Source: a virus
IMG/VR virus record: IMGVR_UViG_3300025770_000052
Span: 1 to 35,793 of that record
Strand: one strand, 5' to 3'
DNA length: 35,793 bases
Part shown: in pieces, positions 8,071 through 16,809 of the stretch
Layout of the letters: each line of letters begins with the position of its first letter
How positions within the stretch are numbered: the first letter of the stretch is position 1
Translations under genes and position numbers: made by a program
Notes under the pieces: model-generated
Told to the model about the DNA's origin: nothing
The model's input: the letters and a program-made list of their open reading frames with translations, nothing else
Database searches by the model: none

Positions 8071-10683
8071 TTATGATGTTGCTATGACTCTAAGGTCTTT
8101 AACTTTTGGCACATCACAAGTATTAATACCAATCATTACTATTTTTATACCAAATGATGTGAATTCTGGCAATGGTGTAGTCATACCTAAATCCATAGAT
8201 AATTCAGTATAATCATCAGGTTCTTTAGATATTATGTTATAATACCCTTCAGGATTATCTATTAAAGTATATTGCAGTTCTCTATAATTATCAGCATCAG
8301 AGTGTTTAAGTTTATAATACACATTAATATCACTACCCAACGGTATATGAACACTTAATGCAATCCTTAATGAAGTTGCTGGATTAAGTAGTGCAACTTC
8401 TTTTGTGATATATTTACAATCAGCAGAACCGCCATTAGGTTCTAGTTCAGACACCCACCCATCATTTGCAATATACCCATCTTCGTTAATATTTGATGGG
8501 AGTTGATCACCATTACTGTTAATACTATATGTCGGATTATTTAATCTGTTAGACATACAAGTTGCGCTTATCCTTTGATTATCTATCATTGGTGTCAAAT
8601 AATCGGTGGTTGACGATAATATTGCTTTATATTGTAATGATGGTTCCCCACCAAAAAAATACTCATTCTCATGTGAAAATATATTACGTGGGGTATTAAA
8701 TTCTATAGCGCCCGAATCAGGCACAAATGGTGACCAACCAGTATCACGAATTCCAGGTTGTGATTGAGAATGTTGGGACGATCCTGATGTTGATTTTAAG
8801 AAGAATGAAACATCAGTTTCATCTAATATCACTCTTTGTATAGCTGGATATAAAATATCATATTTAGAATTTATATAAACTCTAGGTAAATCTTTAGTAT
8901 TATTTTTAATTGGAGTATATAATCCACTATTTGAGGGTACAATAGAAGTCCCAACAACTAAAGTCGATCTAACTGCATCATTAATAGACTTATCAGTAGA
9001 TGCATAATAATTCATTTTAGATTTTGAAACATCAATAGTAAAAGTATCCAATGATGTCTCTACAACTTCATGAACACCATTAATATCAGCTCCACTAATT
9101 GCACTATTAGTATCGGTGCCTCCATATAATGTATTTGGATATAATCCAGTTATTGCAACATAATATCTATTATTATATGACAGTTTATCATATAAATCGT
9201 GATTAAGTACTTTTATTATTACTTTAGAACTACCCTTTGTTATACGCATAGATGATAATCCTAATTTGGCACTAGAAGTATCATAATCATTTTCATCAAC
9301 AGATGTACTATTATACGTAACTATGGATGTGTTATTAATATCAAATTTAGCACGATATACTCTAAATTTAAGATCCTCCATTTGGTCAGCAGTCCATGTA
9401 GATGCATTCTGAGATTTAAAAAATACACCAGCGTATGGTTGTTCAGATATAATACCTTTACCGTCTAAAGATTCTTCACCTAATCTAGAAACATAACATC
9501 TATAATCTTGGGTGTCCGCTAAGATAACTATACAATATTCTACTCCACTTTTAAGATGAAATGGATATTTAAAAGTAAAAATACTTTCAGCCGTACCATC
9601 ATCAGATACCGTAATATCACGTGGGTGTAATTGAGTTTCTGCCATAACTATTTGTCCAGGAAATCCAGCAAGAGTATTACGAATTTGTACTCTAGCTTTA
9701 ATTTGGGGGCTACCTGGTTGTGGTTTAGTTGCAAAATATAGTCCAACGCGTGATATAAAAAATCCATCTGTTGGTTTTATTTCTAATGTTTGAGCCAACG
9801 GATCATACCAACCAGTTGTAGAAATCATTTTTCTTCCTAAACTAGTTGAGTCCAAATAACTAGCATCAACAGTCCCCATATCTTTACTTTCAAAGGTGGC
9901 AGAACGAACATCCACAACAGTTTCTTCTTGATGTTCTAAAATACCCCTTGCAGTATATTCTGTCTCACATGACGTTCCGGCATCTGCCGAATTATTAATT
10001 TGATCGGTTAATCTAAATACTCTATCACCAGTTCTAAATCTCAAACTCTCAGAATTTGGTATAGTAAATATACCATTAACACTACCTTCATTAGTTGTTG
10101 TGATAGCACCAGAACCACCATCAATCCAAGAATTGGATTTATATTTTCCGATTCTAAAAGTTTCTCCAGGTTTTAATGACATAGACAAAAACATTTCTTC
10201 ATCATCTACAAACGACTTAGGATCTAAATTATTAGTAACCGTATACACAATTTCATCGGGAACACCATCCCAAGCAATATCTACTATTCGGACAGTATGA
10301 CTTGAAGTTGACCCTGTTATATATATTTTAGGATCATCCTTTAAAAAGGCAGCATTAACTGGATCATTTACAGCAGACTCTGCCGATGGTTGTCCAGATG
10401 CATCAACCGTATCACGTAATATCATTTGAGAAGGAGTACTACAATATGCTGTTACATTTTCCCCATCAAAAAAAGCATACAACTTCGTATTTGGTTTCAT
10501 AGTATCTGCTGTAAATTTAACAATACGAGATCGTATAAATGGTACAAACTCTGTGCTAACTACACGTTTACCATATCGTTCTTGGTATTTCTTTTCATGT
10601 ATAGAATTAAACTTAACAGATTTGTGTGCCTTTACCTGTTGTATCGCAGTAACATCCGCATATGTATCATATCTTATTGACAT
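8071..10683 (-). CDS. Large virion structural protein, companion of the DUF4815 protein (870 aa)
   Basis: The product contains segments I recognise from large tail/baseplate structural proteins of T4-like cyanophages: VPFIRSRIVKFTADTMKPNT and LYAFFDGENVTAYC (~45-80), FTIPNSESLRFRTGDRVFRL (~210), a YTARGILEHQEETVV segment (~245), WYDPLAQTLEI followed by FFISRVGLYFATK (~285-315), and VQIRNTLAGFPGQIVM (~330). No membrane segments or catalytic motifs are seen. The start at 10683 has AAGGAAA at 10695-10689. In several cyanophages I recall comparable sequence in the same region as DUF4815, so these two genes may make one fibre or baseplate-periphery assembly; that is inference. The position equals where T4 encodes gp9-gp11, but no sequence match to them is claimed. 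Confidence 0.75.
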   Translation of the reverse strand: MSIRYDTYADVTAIQQVKAHKSVKFNSIHEKKYQERYGKRVVSTEFVPFIRSRIVKFTADTMKPNTKLYAFFDGENVTAYCSTPSQMILRDTVDASGQPSAESAVNDPVNAAFLKDDPKIYITGSTSSHTVRIVDIAWDGVPDEIVYTVTNNLDPKSFVDDEEMFLSMSLKPGETFRIGKYKSNSWIDGGSGAITTTNEGSVNGIFTIPNSESLRFRTGDRVFRLTDQINNSADAGTSCETEYTARGILEHQEETVVDVRSATFESKDMGTVDASYLDSTSLGRKMISTTGWYDPLAQTLEIKPTDGFFISRVGLYFATKPQPGSPQIKARVQIRNTLAGFPGQIVMAETQLHPRDITVSDDGTAESIFTFKYPFHLKSGVEYCIVILADTQDYRCYVSRLGEESLDGKGIISEQPYAGVFFKSQNASTWTADQMEDLKFRVYRAKFDINNTSIVTYNSTSVDENDYDTSSAKLGLSSMRITKGSSKVIIKVLNHDLYDKLSYNNRYYVAITGLYPNTLYGGTDTNSAISGADINGVHEVVETSLDTFTIDVSKSKMNYYASTDKSINDAVRSTLVVGTSIVPSNSGLYTPIKNNTKDLPRVYINSKYDILYPAIQRVILDETDVSFFLKSTSGSSQHSQSQPGIRDTGWSPFVPDSGAIEFNTPRNIFSHENEYFFGGEPSLQYKAILSSTTDYLTPMIDNQRISATCMSNRLNNPTYSINSNGDQLPSNINEDGYIANDGWVSELEPNGGSADCKYITKEVALLNPATSLRIALSVHIPLGSDINVYYKLKHSDADNYRELQYTLIDNPEGYYNIISKEPDDYTELSMDLGMTTPLPEFTSFGIKIVMIGINTCDVPKVKDLRVIATS

Positions 10684-10715
10684 TATTGTTTCCTTATTTT
10701 TATATAACTATAATT

Positions 10716-10723
10716 AATTTATA
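10716..10723 (-). promoter_or_regulatory. Possible late promoter before the 870-aa gene
   Basis: TATAAATT on the minus strand, one mismatch from the T4 late consensus, in the 47-base gap between the DUF4815 gene and its companion. A start near 10709 would leave a ~26-base leader containing AAGGAAA. One-mismatch boxes are common in such A+T-rich DNA, so this is weak. Confidence 0.35.
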
Positions 10724-10730
10724 ATTAACA

Positions 10731-13700
10731 TTAACTATGTCGAAATACCGTCGTTTGATTGCTATTCACGGTAGTTAAAGTGGTGCGACTCTCTTCTTCA
10801 ACTTCACCATATACTGTACCTAATGCACCTGATATTTCTGCCAATTCTTTAAATGTGGAATATTCATCACGGTCTATTTTAAGATCTGGGTTAGTTACAA
10901 CGTCACGCCAATCATCATTAGGTGGTTTTAATTCAACCGAACCTCTAAACGTAAATACGGCATAAGGGTTAACATTAACAGTTTTAGAACATTTTGGTTG
11001 GTCAATTACTAATTCATGTGTATATGGTAACATAACAACATCATCCAAACATACAAACCCTTCAGATTCACTTGGGTTAAATGTCATATTAACATTTTTC
11101 TCATTGAATTTAGGTCTTAACTCAGAAGTTCTCATATCAATAGAACACTGATAATCCGGATCTAAAATATCTCCAATATTATGTCCATCAAATGGTTCAA
11201 CTAAAAATCCATTTTTAAATCTATTATTACCATTAACATCTAGTATTTCCATATCAGAAGTATTTTTTTCTAATAAAGATAAACTCGTATAATATTCTAA
11301 AGTACTAACTCGTTGGTCAATTTTACCAATGTCGCGCATAGTATATCGTCTATTATCAATCATTGTTTTAATAACATCACCACTTGACGATGTAAACGGT
11401 AAAGCAAGTAATTCATATAAAACCATACCATCATCTGGCGTTTCTGGTAACAATGGTTCTATTGCAGATATTCCGTAAGCAACTTTAAAAAATCCATTTT
11501 TAGTTAAATATAATAAATCCCTTCTTGGTAAATATACTCTATAATCTGTTATTATATCAGAATTATTTAATGGATAATCTATCTTTTGTGTAGATATATC
11601 ATTACTTAACAATACTCTATCAGTAATTTTTCCAGCTGTTGCCGCGGGTCTAAAATCAAAATATGAAGACAATTTCTGTTTTCTATAAGTCGGAACATCA
11701 TCATATTCGACATTAGTATATGAGTCAACTATTGCAAATGATCCAGAACTATGTTCAAAAAAAGAATACACAACTATCATTCTACCAATACAAGGGTCAT
11801 AACCACGTTTTACATTTAAATATCCCAAATTAATAACTTCATTCCGCTGTCCGTCATCTAAATTATAAGAATCTGTAATATCATATAATGGTAATGGGGA
11901 TGTACTGTCATCTGTCCAATCCATAGAATTAGTATTTGCCAAAAAACGTTCTTCCATTTCTTCATAAAATGGAGATAATTCACCAGTAGCACTAGGACTA
12001 TATGCCCAAGGGTTAAGTCCAGTTTTTTCAAAATAATTAAAAGCATCAGAAGCATACTGTAATTGTTCAACCGACATACTATTAATTAATTCAGTTTCAT
12101 TATCTAAATTTATTCTATATACAAGATTATCAATATTTACAGTATCATATATTCTATCCACCTCACATATATCAGAATGTTTTAATTGTACATTTTTCAT
12201 AGTATATTCACCACGATACTCAACCGGTGATACAGCATCATACATAATACCAGAGCTCGTAGTATAAGTTGTTGAATTCGTTTTAATCATATCAAGGTTA
12301 AACGATGAGGCAATAGCCGAAGATATGTCGGAATTACCTGACCCCAAATTAGTTACAGAAAACCCGTCTATGGCATCACCCGTATTATCAACCAATGAAT
12401 ATGGTAACTCAATAACATTATAAACCTTTCGTTTAAGTTTCTCTACCGCTTCCGTTTTCACTATAGGAATATATATATCAATTGTGGAAAAACTATTCCA
12501 ATCTGTCGGGTTGGATATATCCACAGTTCTATAATTATTAGAAAATGTCACCATCGATGACGTTATTTTATGAACTACTCCCAAAAGGCCGGTACTGCTA
12601 TTAGTATATGAAAAATAATAACGCTCATCAAATGCCATAAATTTTTCAAAAGAGTTATCACTTAAAGTTAAAGTGATAGAACCATTTGCAACTGATGTAT
12701 CTGAATATAATCTAAGAAATTTATATGAAGTATCAATGGAAACACTACCAGTAACTTCATCAACATGTCTTACAGTTTTTATATAAGAACTCTCTAATGG
12801 TATTAATGAACCAGAACCAGATATATCTATAATTGATTTAGATGTTATTATTCCACCAGTATCACGTTTTATAAGATCTGATATAGTCCCCGAATTACCC
12901 ACCCAATCACCACCAGAACCAATATATTCACCCGAACCAATATTATCACCAACATTAAACATATTAGTATTAACTGTTTCTCCTGTACTATATTCAGAAC
13001 TACCCAAATGTTTGATAATAATATTACCAGAATCTGAATAATAAACATTTCCAACCGTTTTATTATTAAGACCAAACTTCTTATACGCTATGGCTTTATT
13101 TCCAACATCAATAGACCCAACACCATTACTAACAATATTATAAGATACTAATGTTGATGCACTAAATGTCCATGTACCATTTATAGAAGGTCTAGAAGAT
13201 ACTGACCTAATATGTTCACTAGTATACTTATTACCAGAAATATCTGAGTCATATTCAATATCAGAAATAAATAATTTAAATATGGCACTTCTCTCATCGG
13301 ATGTAGTTGGCCTAGTTCTAGAATGAGATAATCCATTAGCAATACTACCACTACTCGATAAATATTCAAATCCTTTAACTCTTGCAGTTGCAACTACACG
13401 CACCCCTAAAGTATTCTCAGTTGTATTTTGAATATTATATACACTAGTGCCCCATAAAGAATCACTATGAATTCTAGTATCAGTATGTAATATATTTATG
13501 ATTGCGTTATTGATATCGAAATCGGGTTTGGTTACATAAAATTGGCAACCTTTATCAAGTATTGGAGTATTATAAAAATTAACTCTAGACCCCACTTCGG
13601 GTACGCCAGATATATCCGATATATATATGAAAGATCCAAGTCCAGTATTAATATATTCATTATTCCGTTGTATACTGTCTAATGCCTTTTTATATGGTAT

Positions 13701-15008
13701 ATACTTTGTATTCCTACTTCTAATATTCCATCCAAAAACATAAGCATTACCTCTCTCAATACCAAGTGATAAATGCTCATCAAAAACATCCATCATATCG
13801 TCATGAGTTTTACCTGGATAAAATATTGTATTATCTATTTCTAAATTTTGATAAGGATAATTAATTTTATCCTGTAATGATACATTATGAATTAATGGTA
13901 CATCATTAATACCATCAAATAATTTAGTATTAATAAAATTATCAATTACAAACTTTTCTGCCAATAATGGGTCAATGAATTTTAAAGAATCAACATTGAC
14001 AACACCTCTATTACTATCTTTATTAAAATATTCTCTAACATCCAATCCAAACGGAGACACCGTATAATGTCCAGATTCGTCATATGTACGTCTAGCTAAT
14101 ATTTCCATCCAATTAAACATACCGTCGTCACGGTCTATTAACTCTTCGACTCCATTTTTAACGCCCAACAACTGAATAAAATTCTCTGTTAAATTCTCAT
14201 CATAAGGTATTGTTGTAAATAATAAATTCACTTTATATCTATCAGCACCTGGCGAATTATAATTAGTTGACCCCTGTGCATTATCAAATAACGAACTATC
14301 GTCATATACTGATACTATTTCTTCCTGTAAAAACAACCCAATCTTATATGATGGTTCATCTGAATATCTATCCAACGATATAGTCTGTCTAAAAACATTT
14401 ACTAAATTGCCGTCAATATAATAAATACCATTATCTATATGTGCAATAGACCCCAACCCAATAGATGGGGCGTGTGATGCTATGTCAATAGATATTTCAC
14501 ACTGGTATGCCGATAATGGTATTGTTGTTGGTCTTCCATCATCATCTAAAACAAAACCATCAACCGTATTTAATATATCCCCTATAGAATATGACACATC
14601 ACCAGAATCGTTATTAGAACCTGTTCTGTATTTTATAAAAAGTGTATCCGTCATATTATCATCATCCAAAATTGATGATTCTACATGAACAACCGTGGCC
14701 AAAATACCTATTGTATTTATAATATCTCTACCAACAAAATCCGACACCGCATTATATGATGATCCAACAGACCTAATTACTTTTATATACGTGATTCCAA
14801 TATCCATAGAGGTTCCACCTGGAACTACCATTGCCCCATTTTTATAAAACGAATCGGATAAATTTGAAATTTGTTTTTGTAAAATCGACTGTATCTGTGT
14901 CAATTCCCTAGCCTGCACACTATATCCAGGTTTAAATAATATTTTCAAAAAACCTTTATCATTATCAAAATCATCATGATATGGAGTAGTATTTAAATTT
15001 ATAGTCAT
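10731..15008 (-). CDS. DUF4815 virion structural protein (1425 aa)
   Basis: The N-terminus shows the DUF4815 signature seen in T4-like marine phages: PYHDDFDNDKGFLKILFKPG, then YSVQARELTQIQSILQKQIS and MVVPGG (residues 8-66). A long Ser/Gly/Asp-rich beta region fills the middle. A second conserved block lies near the C-terminus: YLPRRDLLYLTKNGFFKVAYG, then YTMRDIGKIDQRVSTLEYY, then GNNRFKNGFLVEPF and SELRPKF. The family is known as a virion structural component; the exact site (fibre or baseplate periphery) is not established here. The gene follows gp8 by 42 bases, with a possible AATAAATA late-promoter-like box in the gap. No strong Shine-Dalgarno is seen (GAGAA ~10 bases upstream). Its 3' neighbour appears to carry the companion part. 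Confidence 0.82.
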   Translation of the reverse strand: MTINLNTTPYHDDFDNDKGFLKILFKPGYSVQARELTQIQSILQKQISNLSDSFYKNGAMVVPGGTSMDIGITYIKVIRSVGSSYNAVSDFVGRDIINTIGILATVVHVESSILDDDNMTDTLFIKYRTGSNNDSGDVSYSIGDILNTVDGFVLDDDGRPTTIPLSAYQCEISIDIASHAPSIGLGSIAHIDNGIYYIDGNLVNVFRQTISLDRYSDEPSYKIGLFLQEEIVSVYDDSSLFDNAQGSTNYNSPGADRYKVNLLFTTIPYDENLTENFIQLLGVKNGVEELIDRDDGMFNWMEILARRTYDESGHYTVSPFGLDVREYFNKDSNRGVVNVDSLKFIDPLLAEKFVIDNFINTKLFDGINDVPLIHNVSLQDKINYPYQNLEIDNTIFYPGKTHDDMMDVFDEHLSLGIERGNAYVFGWNIRSRNTKYIPYKKALDSIQRNNEYINTGLGSFIYISDISGVPEVGSRVNFYNTPILDKGCQFYVTKPDFDINNAIINILHTDTRIHSDSLWGTSVYNIQNTTENTLGVRVVATARVKGFEYLSSSGSIANGLSHSRTRPTTSDERSAIFKLFISDIEYDSDISGNKYTSEHIRSVSSRPSINGTWTFSASTLVSYNIVSNGVGSIDVGNKAIAYKKFGLNNKTVGNVYYSDSGNIIIKHLGSSEYSTGETVNTNMFNVGDNIGSGEYIGSGGDWVGNSGTISDLIKRDTGGIITSKSIIDISGSGSLIPLESSYIKTVRHVDEVTGSVSIDTSYKFLRLYSDTSVANGSITLTLSDNSFEKFMAFDERYYFSYTNSSTGLLGVVHKITSSMVTFSNNYRTVDISNPTDWNSFSTIDIYIPIVKTEAVEKLKRKVYNVIELPYSLVDNTGDAIDGFSVTNLGSGNSDISSAIASSFNLDMIKTNSTTYTTSSGIMYDAVSPVEYRGEYTMKNVQLKHSDICEVDRIYDTVNIDNLVYRINLDNETELINSMSVEQLQYASDAFNYFEKTGLNPWAYSPSATGELSPFYEEMEERFLANTNSMDWTDDSTSPLPLYDITDSYNLDDGQRNEVINLGYLNVKRGYDPCIGRMIVVYSFFEHSSGSFAIVDSYTNVEYDDVPTYRKQKLSSYFDFRPAATAGKITDRVLLSNDISTQKIDYPLNNSDIITDYRVYLPRRDLLYLTKNGFFKVAYGISAIEPLLPETPDDGMVLYELLALPFTSSSGDVIKTMIDNRRYTMRDIGKIDQRVSTLEYYTSLSLLEKNTSDMEILDVNGNNRFKNGFLVEPFDGHNIGDILDPDYQCSIDMRTSELRPKFNEKNVNMTFNPSESEGFVCLDDVVMLPYTHELVIDQPKCSKTVNVNPYAVFTFRGSVELKPPNDDWRDVVTNPDLKIDRDEYSTFKELAEISGALGTVYGEVEEESRTTLTTVNSNQTTVFRHS

Positions 15009-15044
15009 AATTTGATTCTCATTGTTATCTATGTATTAAGTTAA

Positions 15045-15052
15045 TATTTATT
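15045..15052 (-). promoter_or_regulatory. Possible late promoter before the DUF4815 gene
   Basis: AATAAATA on the minus strand, one mismatch from TATAAATA, overlapping the gp8 stop. A start near 15038 would give a ~30-base leader to the ATG at 15008. Weak evidence for the same compositional reason. Confidence 0.3.
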
Positions 15053-16781
15053 AGAATTCAAATACAACTTTTATATCTTCTATTTGATCTATAGCACGTG
15101 ACACCGGCTGTCTATTCTCAATATATAATACTTTACCTCGTCCACGTTTTACGTCAAATGACTTCTCATTAGTAGTTTCATAATTAGGATGATTTGGTCC
15201 TCTATACATTTCATTTTGTGCAATCATATTATTATAAGAATTTATAGGGTCACTTATAATACTAACCTGTCTAAACACTGACTCATTACCAGATACGGGG
15301 AAAAATGGAATAGTTTTAGAAACATTTAAATCGTCCCCCAACGTTGCCTGTTCATCATACTCTAGTTTTAAAGAAATCATACCATAATATGCCCCCAACT
15401 CTTCGACCGCATTAAACCCGTGTCCGTGTAGAGGTGATATGATTGGTCTAACTTTGCACTCAACAAACCCTAGAGCATTCTCAGTGACATTACCTGCCCC
15501 TAATGAGACATTACCATCACCATAAGTATAGTCAATACCTTTATTTAATATTACCACCCTATTAACTTCATTAGTAGTAATACGTGCGTATCCAGAAAAT
15601 CCAGTTCCATCACCGGTTACAATAACAGAAGGTGCTATAATTATCGTCTGTATAGTTCCCAACTCCGCAGTTGTAAACGTGAACGGTGTTTCTACACTCC
15701 ATGTGAGATTCCCACCACTCACTACATTATCAATACCAGCATTAGTAGTATGTAATACTCTAAATGCCCCTGAATCAACAGCAGAGGTGGTTTGAATATA
15801 TATAGAATATCCAGTAAAATCAACCCCGTCAACGACACTTGCTGGTAATGAACCAGTACCAGTATTTAATGAGGAAAGAATTGAAGAAGTTAGGGTTGTC
15901 ACTATTATATTGTCATTATATCCATGCCCACTAGATTGTGTTGTATCTAATACATCAGGGTCACTACCGTCATCTGGTAATACTCTAACCCAATCAATTC
16001 GTCCAGAATTTAAAGATGACTGTGCATTTTCTTTTATTTGCCACTGTGTATAATCTGCCGTATTTATTGAACCAGGATCTGATGATATAAATTTAACAGG
16101 CATATAATCTTTTGTTAAAAATTGAATAGCATCTAACATAAAGATAGAATACATATATTTCCAAACGTAACCATCCGCAGTTTCAAATGGTTCACCTACC
16201 AAAGACCCACTAGGGGATATGGTTGACGGCACTTTAGTGACACCGGTTGTCCCATTCCACTTAGAATTATTAAGACACTTATATACAGAATATTGATTAT
16301 CAGTACCAACCAACACATATCCATTAGGAATAATAGATTCACTTCTAGTATTATCATACATTTCATATACAATACCAGATGTCCAATCTATCCTTGGGGC
16401 AGATAATGTTATACTGTCAGGGTTAACACGTTTTATAGATGTTAAATTAGATAGTATATCAAACGAACCAGAAACCGAATCATCTGGGGTTGGGGGGTTG
16501 GCATCATCCCACCATTGTGAAGACTTACCTACTCCTAAATAAATATTATTATAGTGTGATTGTGTATAATATAACCAATTATTTGTAACTCCTGTTGCAT
16601 GTGTAGGTGCAATATCCACTGGAATATCATCTATTGCAATATAAAGTCGTTTCTGATGTAATACTGTATCACCACTGCTATAGGTGGTGGCAGATCTCCA
16701 TTGAGGAGCATTCAATTTTATAGATTCTATAAATTGTTGTGCATTAAATATTCTTAATTTATTTGTTATAATCGCCGACAT
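15051..16781 (-). CDS. 8: Baseplate wedge subunit gp8
   Basis: A 576-aa protein located between gp7 and the peripheral structural genes, as in T4-like phages. Diagnostic segments for the cyanophage-type gp8 are FNAQQFIESI near the N-terminus, NNIYLGVGKSSQWWDDANPP (~78), TPDDS, YKCLNN (~165), and ETADGYVWKYMYSI (~200). Gp8 is a dimeric part of the baseplate wedge, joined to gp7 and gp10 in T4. The length is greater than T4 gp8 (334 aa) but fits the longer cyanophage form. An AAAGGA lies 8 bases before the ATG at 16781. The 28-base gap from gp7 argues for cotranscription. Confidence 0.85.
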   Translation of the reverse strand: MSAIITNKLRIFNAQQFIESIKLNAPQWRSATTYSSGDTVLHQKRLYIAIDDIPVDIAPTHATGVTNNWLYYTQSHYNNIYLGVGKSSQWWDDANPPTPDDSVSGSFDILSNLTSIKRVNPDSITLSAPRIDWTSGIVYEMYDNTRSESIIPNGYVLVGTDNQYSVYKCLNNSKWNGTTGVTKVPSTISPSGSLVGEPFETADGYVWKYMYSIFMLDAIQFLTKDYMPVKFISSDPGSINTADYTQWQIKENAQSSLNSGRIDWVRVLPDDGSDPDVLDTTQSSGHGYNDNIIVTTLTSSILSSLNTGTGSLPASVVDGVDFTGYSIYIQTTSAVDSGAFRVLHTTNAGIDNVVSGGNLTWSVETPFTFTTAELGTIQTIIIAPSVIVTGDGTGFSGYARITTNEVNRVVILNKGIDYTYGDGNVSLGAGNVTENALGFVECKVRPIISPLHGHGFNAVEELGAYYGMISLKLEYDEQATLGDDLNVSKTIPFFPVSGNESVFRQVSIISDPINSYNNMIAQNEMYRGPNHPNYETTNEKSFDVKRGRGKVLYIENRQPVSRAIDQIEDIKVVFEF

Positions 16782-16809
16782 AATTATTCCTTTATATTCG
16801 TATTTTAAT

